Part shown: positions 52,993-64,000 of the stretch, in pieces
Position numbering within the stretch: position 1 is the first letter of the stretch
Layout: each line of letters starts with the position of its first letter
Assembly (NCBI GenBank): GCA_001792895.1
Contig: MARA01000001.1
Span: forward strand, 806,001 to 870,000
DNA length: 64,000 nt
Direction: 5' to 3'
Source: Lentinus brumalis
Lineage: Eukaryota > Basidiomycota > Agaricomycetes > Polyporales > Polyporaceae
Position numbers and translations under genes: made by a program
The notes under the pieces: model-generated
The model's database searches: none
Told to the model about the DNA's origin: nothing
The model's input: the letters and a program-made list of their open reading frames with translations, nothing else

Positions 52993-54195
52993 TCACAGTT
53001 CCCAGTTCCACAACCATGCAAACTTCGACTTTGGTTCGCGGCGGACCCACCGCTCGTAGGTCGCCGTCTGGCCCTCGCGCGCCTGCAAGAACAGCATCGG
53101 CTTCCCCTTGAATCTCACTATGTCGCTCACGGTAGGTTTGCCGATCGGGCCGTCATAGCCATCGGCCATGTGAACAGGCTCGATGACGCGCAGGACGCGC
53201 AGGAAAGCACACGGCGGGCCCACATTCTCGAAGCGACAGAGGATGATCCCCGCTATGGATTTTCAGTCACAGCAAGTCAGTTCTATGGAAACATCTGAAA
53301 ACGTCTGAAAGCTGGAACGCACATTTGAATGGGTTTTCGGATGGCCGCATCATGGGGAACATCGAGGCTCCAAGAGCCAGCGGGATCAGCTCTTTCTCGC
53401 CGACAAGCGTGACACCGGAGAATGGCCTGGCTAGGTTCAAGTAAAACGGCTGCATGGTCTCATAAACGAGCTGAGAGAACGGCCCGATACGGAAGAATTC
53501 CCGCGTGCTCGCATACATCTCTCGACAGCGTTCCGGCAGGCCGTCCGGGAGGAACCCGTCCTTGCGGAGTACGTCTAGCAAGGAGTTGAACCGGGGGCTG
53601 GACGCAAGCGCGAGAAGGGATATCTCCCATGGGGTGCCGTACTCTGTCAAGAGGTCGGGCGCGCTGGCGAACGCCTTCTTGCTTGGCTCTGGGGTCTGCG
53701 TCAGTCGGAAACGAAGACCCCCAGCGATGGGAATCCTAGGGTGCCGGTAGTAGTAGAGGTGTCCGCGCGTGTTGACAGGGAATGGGAAGTATTTGATGAG
53801 CAGATGACCCGGCATTTTGAGGTCGGCTCTCCCATAGGTGATGTATGTCGCATTGTATGACTGGCCTGTCGGGACCCCCGAGCTGGGGTCCACGATAATT
53901 CCTCGCCCGTCCGAGAGGTCAACGTAGTCTTCGGCTTTGAGCCATCCCTCGAAGAGCGTACGGAGGGCGACAGGTCGTGACTCGGGGGTAGGAGCATATA
54001 CCCTGGGATACTGACGCATTCGGGCGCACTGCGCGTGAGGCTCATTCAAGGTGCAGAGAGCATGTCTGACATACCTTCACCTTTGTACGTGGTTCTGATA
54101 CCGTCGTGCTCATACAGCGCTTTGAGAGGCTGCAATTTGACCCACGAAACCGTACGATCCTCGCCACGTCCGCCCCGTGTACCCGAGCCTGCCAT
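52993..54195 (-). CDS. Uncharacterised basidiomycete protein
   Basis: No known domain recognised. The preferred start is ATG 54195 (MAGSGTRGGRGEDRTVSWVK) leading to KALYEHDGIRTTYKGEG. After a short intron the main exon runs from VYAPTPESRPVALRTLFEGW through DGRGIIVDPSSGVPTGQSYN, GHLLIKYFPFPVNTRGHLYY, GGLRFRLTQTPEPSKKAF, EYGTPWEISLLALASSPRFN and LGASMFPMMRPSENPF. A last exon encodes AGIILCRFENVGPP and FKGKPMLFLQAREG, ending WLWNWEL at 52993. The even composition and clean GT-AG junctions support a real gene of roughly 370 residues. No signal peptide or membrane helix. The upstream limit is the least certain part. Confidence 0.72.
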
Positions 54196-54793
54196 ACGGT
54201 GTGCATTGCGTCCCGCGCGCGAGAAAGGAAAGTTCCAGGCAAGCCCAGCGTCGAGAGATGTTGTCCTCTTCAGTTGCGACCGAGCGCAATACAACCGTTG
54301 GAGGTTATGATAGCAAGAAGCAAGTGAGAGCAGCGGACGAAGCGCGTGTCCCGGCGCGTACGAAAATGATGAGCGTCCATTCCGACTGGTTGACCATCTA
54401 CCACCTCCTTCTCCCTCTGACACTCACATTGCCCGCTACATGTCACCGTATGCGCTGGCGATATAAAGTGCAATATCCGAGCGCTTTAAGCTAGCGAAGT
54501 AACGCAAGAGCTACACAGTGACCTCGCCACCACGAATGCCTCGAAATCGCTCCGCGCGGTGCTCTGGGCGGGACGGGCGCATTTCTCGACGCATCTATGT
54601 ATACACCTGCCACTAGTCCCAGCTACTTGTAGGCCGGATGGACACCACTGTTAGGCTCTTCAGGCTCGGAAACCCCGCATTCTCACCCGATGGGCGTCGT
54701 CGACACCGGTGCCTGGGATACTACCGCCTTAAGATACAATCCCCTCCGAGTCTTGTCCGCCCTCACATCGGAACCCAGCTGTTCTCTGCGGCG
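54196..54793. promoter_or_regulatory. Divergent promoter region
   Basis: About 600 bases between the starts of the uncharacterised minus-strand gene and the arrestin-like gene. An in-frame upstream ATG for the arrestin gene exists at 54638 but its peptide looks like 5' UTR. No specific site recognised. Confidence 0.4.
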
Positions 54794-57433
54794 ATGGATA
54801 CAAGAAGCGTCCCGCCGGTTGCTGCTGACCTCCCGCCGCCGCCTCCGGTTGGTTCAGAGACGGATTCGGAGCTTCCTGGCTATACGCACCGTTCCCAGGA
54901 GGAGTTCGTGCAACAGGAATATCAGTTGGAAGATAGCAAGGGACGTCCTTGGATATGGCTGAGGGTCAAGAGTCGGGCGAAGGAGGGCAAGGTTCTACCA
55001 CTCTTCTACGACCGCGATACCGTCGCGGGGACCGTACAGGTAGACTTCGATAAGGCGGGCGGGGCGAAGACTGTAGTGTTATCCGTGAGTGCACTCCTTT
55101 TCGTGTCTCGATATAATGATGTGGCCTTCCAGCCTTAATCCGATGAGATGGAGCGAAGGTCCACCGCCGTTGCATGCACGACTGAGTCTACGTCGGAGTC
55201 AGATCGCGATATCTTCGAGCAGCAGTTTGTTTTGCCCCAAGCGTATTCTGCGACGATAATATTGCGGCACCCCGCTTACTTGTCTTGGAGGGCGTTCCGC
55301 GGGATCATGACATATGAATCCTTTACGGAATCGATGCCATACCTCCATTCGGACTAGACGATGCGTGCTTCGTACTCTGCCTGTGTCCCCCTTGTTCGTC
55401 TCTTAACTTCTCCCGTTTCCTTCTCAGGTGTTAGCCGGAGTGACCGCCGTGGGCCAGGACGAGATCAGGTTTCTCGACCTGAACACTGTATTGTGGAGCT
55501 CGAAGACTGCACCGTCAAAGCCGACCGGGAAACAGATTTGGCCTTTCTCCATCACGTTGCCCACCGATACCAATATTATCTCTGAACGTGGCAAGAACCA
55601 ACACACCGACAGGTATCCACTACCCCCGAGCTTCTCCGAGCGCGCAAGCCCCGCGTATATCGACTACAGACTGGTGGTCACCGTCAAGAGGATTTCTTTC
55701 AGAGTCAATCAAATGTATTGCTCTCGGAGTACACCAAGACTGCTATTGTCGATCTTGCTAACCCACTGTGTGCAGGCTGACCACCAACTTCGCCTATGTC
55801 CCACTCACACGGGCGCAGCCGCCATCGGCTCTGCGTCAGCTCGCGTATCGAGAAGGGTCTTCTCTTGTGGGCCCTCAAGGCGATCCCCAGGGCTGGAAGG
55901 TTCTACCAGCTGTGAAGGTGGTAGGCACTGTCTTCGATGCTCGTAAAGTTGAATTCGAATGCACTGTGAGTATTGCATACATCATCGGTGATAGACTCTG
56001 GATGACGACCGCCCCAGCTTGCCGTTGCCACGCCGGCGAGTATCATTGAGCTAACACCCTTCGCATCTGGCTATTGGTGCTGACGTCCCATGTGTGCATG
56101 TTCATAGCTCATCTTTCCTCTGGGCAGCCCAATCCCACTCACCCTGTCACTGAAGGGCAGCGACGAACAGGCCCTGAACCTCCTTGCAACGCCATCAGCG
56201 ATCCGCGTCATCCTCTCCCGCTTCCGCCTCGTCGGCTCGCACGCGACCTCCGACGACATCGACGGCGGGCGCAGCAACAACTCTTTCACCGATATATGCG
56301 GCAGTGCGTATTTCTGGCCGTCGGCCGAAGGCGCGCCCGAGCCCGGCACACGCGTTCTTCAGGGCGAGCTCGAGGTCAAGAAGTCGCTCAAGGTCGGATT
56401 TGTCTTCTCGCGTTTCTCCGTTCGGGTAAGTCGCCTTCCAGTCGTGCAGCTCTCTTGTCCAATTCCCCGTCTCCGTCCCTGGAAACACCAGGTCGTCATT
56501 TGACCGATACTATCATGACATGAAGTAGTACGGCTGAATGCTGATTCCTTCTTGCTCAATGACGGCCCTCGTCTCCACTCGGACTTGTCGCGCCGTTCCT
56601 CGAATTGCACACACCCCCGACGGCGACACCCTCCGATCGCACATTCGCCCCGTCACTAATGCGGTCGCGGACTTCTCCCGCTGTCACACCTGCTCCCACC
56701 GCTAACCTCATCCTGCACCACATCGGCCGATACGACATATCGTACGGTACCCCTTGCAGTACGTCCTGGCGCTGTTACAGTTCCAGGCGCCCGGTTGGGC
56801 TCCCGCGTCGCCCTCGGGTTCCTCGGGGTCGAGTGCAAAGGAGCCGCTTGTCGTCCAGCCCATCACGCTCGCATCCGTGAACGCGGTGGGCGTCGTGCCG
56901 CGGTCGTATGCGCCCCCGGGATACGTGGAAAACCACGAGGCGGACTACAACACCGCGGTGGGGTACCTCGAGAACGGGAACCAGAGGTGCGTTCGTGCGC
57001 CAATGCCATGATTCAGTCCATTACGATGTACTGCCATGGCGGCCTGCTACATCGCCTTGAAGTGAACCTGGAATGGGTGGCTGAGATACATTGCGGACAG
57101 GTTCCTGCATCATCACGGCTTTGCCTGAGGCTGGTTTCGGCCGAGGAATTGGATCAGACGTTTGGAACTTGGCTAATCGGGCACGCTCGGGCGTCGAGTC
57201 GGGCGGGCTGCGTGCGATGGTGCTGTGCGCGTGCGGACAGCTGAGCGGTGAGCGGTGAGCTGCGGTGTATGATTAGTGTGCTCTTTTACTGTCTGCGTCA
57301 TCTCCTGTTACTCCCCTCTTCCGAATGTATACGTGTCCATACTGCTGAAGGCATGACAGTCATGACGAAGCGACCTGCTCTTCCCATGTCGTGCCTGCAA
57401 TTCAGCGGCCATCTTGCGTTCAGAAGGTACTAG
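54794..57433 (+). CDS. Arrestin-like (alpha-arrestin family) protein
   Basis: Likely adaptor that links membrane cargo to ubiquitin-dependent trafficking. Start at 54794 (MDTRSVPPVAADLPPPPPVG). Exon 1 ends at AKTVVLS near 55084; after a long 344-nt intron comes VLAGVTAVGQDEIRFLDLNT, LWSSKTAPSKPTGKQIWPFS, SPAYIDYRLVVTVKR, an intron, LTTNFAYVPLTRAQPP and WKVLPAVKVVGTVFDARKVE. A further exon from 56109 gives LIFPLGSPIPLTLSLKGSDE, AIRVILSRFRLVG and RVLQGELEVKKSLKVGF, and one from 56758 gives LALLQFQAPGWAP, VQPITLASVNAVGVVPR and PPGYVENHEADYNTAVGYLE. The arrestin N-fold and C-fold order is clear. The last exon is tiny (about RRY, or SGHLAFRRY with the earlier acceptor) and ends at 57433; no PPxY motif stands out. 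Confidence 0.82.
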
Positions 57434-57847
57434 TCGACCTCAACCACAATAGTGACATCATCAATCAACAGGAAGAAGAGTCCGCTGCGTAGTTGACGAC
57501 TAGCGGATTGGTATATATAGAGGGGTGCATTGACCTAACTTGGACCTTGTTAAACTCAGTTGGATGCGAAGAGCGCTAGCATCTGGTAGTGCGGCATGCA
57601 CGTCTTCGTGGCATCACGGCTTTCAAATTCTGAGCAAGATGGGTGCACCCAGATAGGAGACTGCATGTTCGCAATAGATAATAATTTGAGATTGTATGTA
57701 GACTATATATACTACGCTAGCGGGATTACGTGCACATACGATTGATGGAGGCAAGATGAGCTGGACAAACACGGAGAAGCAGTAGAGACAGAATTAAGGC
57801 AACGAGGCGCGGAGGACGACAGCGTGTCTAGTACTAGTATACTACAG
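57434..57847. other. Convergent 3' flanks
   Basis: About 410 bases, AT-richer than average, between the arrestin-like gene and the convergent Zn2Cys6 gene. Contains presumed untranslated regions only. Confidence 0.5.
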
Positions 57848-58751
57848 CTACAGGGTGCGAGCGTCGCTTAGCGAGGAGCGATATTCAAGAAGGCGCATAG
57901 GCGCGAGGAGGAGGAGAGATGAGGGAGGGAGGGAGTGAGGGGAGTGAGAGACGAGCAAAGCATGACGAAAGTGGTTGAACAACAATGCACAGATAAGACA
58001 GTGGCGAGACGGCAAGAGAGAGAGAGGACTAGGATTATCCAGAAATCCAGAACGTAACGGTAGAGCAAGAGCATGCGGACAGACGAGGCAAGACGAATTG
58101 AGTCGAGAGCGCGCCCGCGCTGAGGAAAAACATAGCCATGAGGTGCGGTTGTCGTCGCGGAAACGGTGGTAGAGACGGTGATGGTGGTGGTTACGGGGTA
58201 GGCGTTGAGCTTGGGCGATGGCCGGTGGGCGGGCGCGGTGGAGTATACGCGTGCCACGAGCGAACGGGTTGGTTCTCGACTTCGCGCGCCTGGACTCACT
58301 TCTGTACGGTACTGCAGTACGGCATGCCCGCGATTGCAATGGCCCAAGTGAATTGAAGACTGCGGTCAGATCCCGAGGCTAGTACAGCAGCGCAACGGAG
58401 GGACTTACACAGGGACGTACGCGCATGCAAGCCCGCGACGATTGCAGTTCGCGCAGATCGGGCGCCCGTCGCACTTGAGTTTGCGGCCTATCGGCGGAAT
58501 GAGGAACCAGTCGTCAGCGTCGTCCCATCGCGACTGGTCTAATAACGAGTATCACGTACCGCGGCAGAACGTGCACGCCATGGGCGTGCGGCGAGGAGTG
58601 CGCGGGGTGTACGTGTCGCCCTCGCCGTCTGAGTCGTCGGTGCGGGCAGAATTAGCCTGTTGGTACTGTGCGGGGCGGACGCGCGGGTTGCGTTGGTCAG
58701 TGTACAGTCGCGTGTGGCACCTGATAAGTGACGGCGTACCCTCGGGTCCAT
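57848..58751 (-). CDS. Small Zn(II)2Cys6 zinc-cluster protein
   Basis: Fungal-type transcription factor. Start at 58751 (MDPR), intron, then YQQANSARTDDSDGEGDTYT, PRTPRRTPMACTFCRG, a further intron, and RKLKCDGRPICANCNRRGLA CAYVPV. Together these give the six-cysteine binuclear cluster C-x2-C-x6-C-x5-C-x2-C-x6-C. After an intron ending near 58298, a Ser/Arg/His-rich tail follows (VSESRRAKSRTNPFARGTRI) and may run to 57848. No middle-homology domain is present and the whole protein is only about 200 residues, so it resembles the short Zn2Cys6 proteins of basidiomycetes. The end is uncertain because the tail is compositionally odd. DNA target unknown. Confidence 0.75.
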
Positions 58752-61700
58752 GGGTGGTGAAGTGGGCGGTGGCGGGTGGAGGGCAGGGACCGTGAGGCTC
58801 GGGGCGTATTATTGAAAGCCGAAGGCAATAGTAAGGCCTCAAGCCGGATAGATTTGAAAGAAACAGACAGAACAGAGAGATGAAAGGCCAAAGGTGGCTC
58901 GCGGAGGGCGGAAGGTCGGGAGGTGTGGGCTGGGCATATCCGACCGGGCGCGGCTTATATGTCCTTGACACCGGCCCCGGGCGCACGCGTAATACGCAGC
59001 GGGGCTGGGTCGCTGTGAGGGCAGGAGTGGTGACGATGGTGCATCACTGCAAATATTCGGCTTTGGCTGCTTGGTCGCGCAGGCTCGCGCGGATCGGGAT
59101 CGGGCAAGGGCAATGAGACGCGTATCTGCGAAACTGCTTCTCAAGCTGGCCACTGGCCTAGGTGCCGGAGCACGGGTAACGCGTACCGTCCACTCCGGGT
59201 CACCTCAGGGTCGCTGCCAGGCCGTGACCCGAATCCGCGGCCGTGCGCGCGTGTGTGTAACAGGTAACAGATACTGACTCTCGACAGATACAACGGTATA
59301 GGCATCGGCTTAGGGTCCGCCACGCTATGCAGCGCTAGGGCGTAAACAGAAACAGGCATGGTTGCCCGCGACGAGCGAGCAGGAACGGGGCGGGATAGGG
59401 CAGGATGCAGGACTCGGATGGCCCGCCGTCACCGTCACCGTCACCGCGCCGTAACGCGTTTCAGCACCATGGAATCTGGTTCCGACCACGTCGCCCGATT
59501 ACAGTAGGACGAGACATCCGCACAGGGCCTCGGCTGCGCGGGTGGTCCGTCCCACGCTCTTAGACTCGCTCGCTCCCGCGCCCTAACCAGAATAACTATC
59601 CAAGAGATCGCACCAGAAGCTGCGAAGCGTGGAGATGAATCCAGGATAAAGCACCCCGCAACAAAGGAGACCTATAAAAATGGAGCTCAAGTTGGGTCAG
59701 ATGGGTATGCGGATGCTGGCCGGACCCTTCACACGCCCACCAGCACCCTCCGAGATGCTGCGGGTCCGGGAACGCGCCCACCGGACGCGGGTGCAAACAG
59801 GGCAGGAGCTGTAACAGTTCAAGGCAGGGCACAACAACGGCCCAAACGCGATTACCTCATCGCCATTCTGCGAGTTAGCATCTCCGCGGTAGTGGAGGGT
59901 GGGGGGGGGCTAATTCGAGTCACCGCACTCCCGCGCGCGTGCGTTTGGCGTTGGCGTTGGCATTGCGACGTCCTGCGCGTTTGACCACACAGGTGCCCAG
60001 TTTCCACGGTCACTTGGATGAAGGCTGATGAAGGATGGCGCCGGACTTTGATTACAGAGGGAGCCAAGGACGGTTGACTGGCGATGACCAAGGATGAGAG
60101 CAGCCGCAGCAGAGGTTGCGGCCATCAGCTCGCTGTTCTGGACCATGTTTGACGCAGATGGAATAGAAAATGGTGCGTCAGGGCTGAGCTAACAAGAGAG
60201 AACATGAAAGAGGATATGACCGCGAATGTCGTGGCGTTCTTGGCCTCTTGGGGTCGCTGCAGCCACTGCGACAGACCGCAGCTTGGGATGAGACCACAAC
60301 CTGCATCCGGGCATGAGCTGAGATCGGCACGTCATCGCGTCGCGGAGGCTATCAGTTGCAGGGCGCGTCGCGTCGCTGCTCGCGGAGCCTGAAACCTCCA
60401 CGGAGCACAAGCGACACGCCGGCGGATAAGTACACGGCTTTTTAGCCCTGCGACGTGGGTTGCGACGTCCCCCATGGTAGCAGTATACGTACATAGGTGT
60501 GGTGTGTTGGCCAATGTCGGGTGAACAGGCTGCCGAACAATCCATAACTCTAGGGTACACGCATCTGGCCAGGTGTTTGACTGGACGTGCGTAGGTTCGC
60601 GAGAAGACTGAAGCTGACAGCTGCTGACACAGTGTAGTAAGTACGGCTGTGGAGAGTACCTGGCGGAGCATGTGGATTTGAATTTTTGGCTCGAGATTAG
60701 GCGACAGATGGCTGTACTTACGGCGTTGCACGTGGCCGGAAGCCGGCCTGTCTCGCGGGAGCCTCTCGCAATCACGACACGGCGACCTGCCACAGGCGTG
60801 TGGAGGAAGTCGGTGGCCGCCACGACCGCCTGGACGCCACGTGTGTCCGTCGCCAGGGCTCTGCGGAGTCTGCGCTTGTCCAATCGTGAAGCTTCGTCGT
60901 CTGCACTAGTCACAGTGTAGCGGGTATCCGAGCTGTTTCAGCTACTAAAAGCACCGACCGACGCGGATTTTTGGACTTCGGACGTGTCGCCCGTCTCCAC
61001 TGACTCCGCTGTGTTGTAGGGTCCAGGGTCTTGCCGTAAGTACGGAAAACTCACGCTGCTTCTCCTGACCTCATAGCACCTGCACTGTGAGGCGAAAGAT
61101 TGAGCCAGAGAGCTAGGCAATACCGCGACACGAAACGCCACCAGATCCCCCTGCCGTTATCCCCCGGATCTGGTAGGTTTCGCCGCGACATTATTGATAT
61201 GTCTTCATCAAACCCTTACCTTTGAGCTCGGGAGTCGGGACCATCGCGGCATGTCGGCGTGGTAGTACTTCCGAACTCGCTGTCCTCTGGTCGCGGATCT
61301 CGTATGAGATGTGTAGGGCCCTATGAATGGAAAGTTGTCAATTGTACAATTATTGTGCATTCGGCCGTCACTACTTACGGGACGACGCGCGTTGGAGTTG
61401 AAATCGCCGATATCAAAGATTCCATCCAGTCCATACGACCCAACTTTGGGCGAAAGTCTGGAACCGTGGCGAGTCAGCGACCCTTGCAGGAAGCCTTAGC
61501 ATGCCAGCAGCGACATGATGTTACGGTACTCGATAATTGTGTCTTGATGTGGACCTGTGTGCGACTCCGATCCCAGCTGGGACTGGCACGTCATGGATCA
61601 GGAAGCGAGCAGGAAGTGGAAGCAGCGGTGATGTTCGTGTTTCGTCCTGTTTCGCCGCAATGATACGGCCGTGCGCTCGGCGCCATAGACCCGCGTTTGT

Positions 61701-64000
61701 CGGTCGCACTATCCCTCTTCGGTTCTGCTGCAGTGCGTGTGATCGCATCGCGGGACGCGCACAAGCACCCCATGGCCTGGCCGGCCCAGCTGGCGTTGAG
61801 TTCTGAGTCAAAGTTGAGAGGCTCTGAGAGAAACCTCCACGGACAGCAGACACGGCGTCGTCGACGTGGTTAGCAACAGGCCGCGAGGCTATCTCAGTTC
61901 AGACTTGCGAATCGCGATGGCCGGGTAGTCGACAGCCGAGGCCTGGAAGTTCGGCGCAGAACGTCAGGCATCGACGTCAATCTGGGGTCTTTCGATCGCC
62001 AGACTTCGCCAGAATAGGTGGAACGTTCCGCTGATCGAGCGTCGATCTCCTTTTACTTCTCCTTCCGCGTGGTTAGGTATACATCACTGACTCGAATTTC
62101 AGCAATATCATCGATATTCATTCCAGCAGACACACCTAGTGACTGAGCGCGGTGCATGATTCTTAGGGCACAACACTGTAGCGCCACAGGCTGGCGCCTT
62201 TCTGATCGGGCGGGCAGCGACACCAGTCAACGCACAAACCTGGAATTGCGCACAAAATGAGGTGAATTTTCTCCAGCTATCACTGACTGAGGCTCGCACC
62301 TAGTCCAACCATGCAGTGCGCATCGCCAAGCGCGGTCCCCGGTGAACTGGTGAAGCGGGCGGACCTGGTTTGGACTCTTGCGACGCACCAAGCGACCGCC
62401 GACGACTCCGGCGGCCAGACTCTAGCCTCATAGTCGTCGGGTGCCCCCGAAAACGTCGAAGGCATGCCACGATCTTGCCACGATATGTAGGCGATCACAT
62501 AATTCCGCGGCGGCGGCGTGTGCACAAAGGAAGGATGCTCGTCGTGCGCCGTCCTCCAGGAACACGCGTTCCTTGTTCGGATCCCCATGCATCTGAAGGC
62601 ATTGGAGGTGATGCGTGCGCGCCCTGACGGACGGGAGCTATGACGCAGCCCGGGACCATACAGTTTGCGCCCATGCGCGAAGACGTCGAGCTGCCGGCAG
62701 AGGTATAATGGGATGCGTCGAGACTCGATACGAGGACTTGCTGCCCGAGCCACGTGCCGTCGTTACGCCGGTATAATGCACGTCGAAAGACCAGTAGTTG
62801 CGAGCACGGAGGCTGTGCGGCATCATATGGCGGACCCTGCCACGAGGGCGAGGGGTATTAGGCGTTGAATACAGGGCTTGCTTACTGAATGCTTGGCGGG
62901 AAAGCCCGGTTTGAATGTGCGCAGATCAGCATCAAGAAGGGAGGAATGGGGGCACGACGAACGTCAACGGTCATCGCATTTTCCAGGGCTTGTCGGCCGC
63001 GCCCGACGAGGAGGATCTTGAGCCAGACGCAAGCTGCGCACGGTCAGATCAGCATCGACTTGCGCAGGACTAGTTCAATTGGTGAGACGTCAGAGACGAT
63101 AGCAGATAGTGAGAATAGAGCAAGGCCGACCAGTCACGGAGAAGTGGCGCAACTGCATCTTGAGGGCTAGTCGGTCGCGCCCGCCGTCGAACTCGGAGGT
63201 CGAGAATCCGAGAAGTCGACTTGCCTGACTCGGCGGTCACTTCGGATGCCACATTGCTGGAGCTCCACGTGGAGATGCCGTATTCCGCGTATTGGTGTCG
63301 GGACCCTCCCTCGGGAGTGTCCGAGTCGGATGTGAGGGCTCGGAGTCTAGAGGCGCGGCGCGACGCGCAGTGATGAGGATATGAAAATGCGGTGCTTGGG
63401 GTAGAACCGAGCGGAGGAAGAACGGCTGAGGTTAGTCAGGCGCAGGCATGAGCGTGGGGAAGCTCGGACGGTCCGTTCACCGCTATTGGATGCTAGATGC
63501 TTATCGACTTCGCCGACAAGCCCCGTACTGCGCGCCCTGAGCTTGAGATTCGCAACGTAGCGGTATTGACGACCGCATTACGCATGTGGCGACGAGGATG
63601 TCGAGAGTCCAGGGGTCTAGGACACAATAGAAACGAGACGCCGAATGCCAGCAACCGGTGGCGCGAAAAGGGGGGTACGTGTCATAACTGAACGATGTAT
63701 GGAAGATTTGTGGGAGGGGGCGATGTGCTTACTTGTTCCTGCCTCCGCTTTGGGCGACGGCGAAGTTGCGAATCGGACCCCGCTCGGCCTGACTCGGGGT
63801 GGTCAAATCGGAGACAGGCTGGGAGAACCTGTCGAGGATGCTTGATTGGTACATGCAAAGTCACATCCGTGTCCCTCGGACGGATGTCCGGTAATCCAAA
63901 GCATCGCCGCGATGAAGGTCGGGACTGCGTACTGATGCAGCATCAGATTGGCACCTGCAACCCACCACACTGGCTGTCAGTTTCATAGTTGTGGTTGTCA
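58752..64000. other. Gene-poor region, no gene recognised
   Basis: More than 5 kb in which no open frame shows a domain, a plausible signal peptide or a consistent exon series; the longest (60913-60332 minus, 193 codons) is Arg/Ser/Thr-rich noise. Short simple repeats occur: CACCGT units at about 59427-59447 and GGCGTT units near 59944-59961. A weak direct similarity (GGCTxGTCGGxCGCGCCCG) occurs near 62987 and 63167. The part next to 58751 must contain the Zn2Cys6 promoter. Confidence 0.5.

Noticed and set aside
55680..55785. Suspected frameshift in the arrestin gene after VVTVKR
   Set aside because: The printed frame ISFRVNQM joins LTTNFAYVPL through a normal GT-AG intron, so no error is needed.
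60332..60913. 193-codon minus-strand frame in the right-hand gene-poor region
   Set aside because: Arg/Ser/Thr-rich composition, no domain, no supporting exon pattern.
62980..63195. Possible direct repeat GGCTxGTCGGxCGCGCCCG
   Set aside because: Only about 20 bases with several mismatches, no flanking structure; may be chance in GC-rich DNA.

Overview
The window reads as nuclear DNA of a filamentous basidiomycete, most likely an Agaricomycete (wood-decay, Polyporales-like; the order is inference). Genes carry many 45-60 nt GT-AG introns, the DNA is GC-rich, there are no operons or Shine-Dalgarno sites, and the protein families are fungal: ATG15, ATG22, neutral trehalase, a YOR1-type ABCC pump, a Zn2Cys6 protein and F-box proteins.

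Layout. 1-2371 (-): 5' part of a PMC1-type Ca2+-ATPase running off the left edge. 2.4-7.75 kb: gene-poor, with a clean 277-bp MITE (perfect 27-bp TIRs, TA target duplication) at 4633-4909. 7.75-10.0 kb (-): PEX11-family peroxisome gene with a 31-nt micro-exon and an 825-nt intron. 10.75-16.9 kb: two paralogous F-box genes in opposite orientation flanking the vacuolar lipase ATG15; a third, dead C-terminal scrap lies near 50 kb. 17.1-19.0 kb (+): long disordered protein. 19.9-21.4 kb (-): membrane protein with a duplicated second half. 22.6-23.4 kb (-): fungal protein with repeated RRxS sites. 26.0-28.6 kb (-): ATG22, divergent from MIC60 (29.3-31.5 kb, +). 31.9-33.2 kb (-): coiled-coil protein. 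33.6-39.5 kb (-): full-size ABCC transporter. 41.8-44.9 kb (+): neutral trehalase. 45.6-49.5 kb: two copies of an unrecognised gene family with conserved intron phases, one interrupted by about 1.8 kb of repeat-rich DNA. 50.5-52.3 kb (-): peroxisomal adenine-nucleotide carrier. 53.0-54.2 kb (-): uncharacterised protein. 54.8-57.4 kb (+): arrestin-like protein. 57.8-58.8 kb (-): small Zn2Cys6 protein. 58.8-64 kb: no gene recognised.

The genes are independent eukaryotic units, but several concern organelles and recycling: ATG15 and ATG22 act in the vacuole after autophagy, PEX11 and the ATP carrier serve peroxisomes, MIC60 shapes mitochondrial cristae, and trehalase mobilises reserve sugar. Whether that clustering means anything is unknown.

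A technical theme: several well-supported genes each need one extra base to stay in frame, mostly in short C or G runs. In the trehalase and MIC60 genes the exon phases independently demand it. This looks more like deletion-type sequencing error than decay, and gene models here should be read with that in mind. The most unusual DNA is the interval at about 47.5-49.35 kb, which holds seven TGCGT motifs in exact 10-bp register, matching inverted repeats and a near-perfect hairpin.
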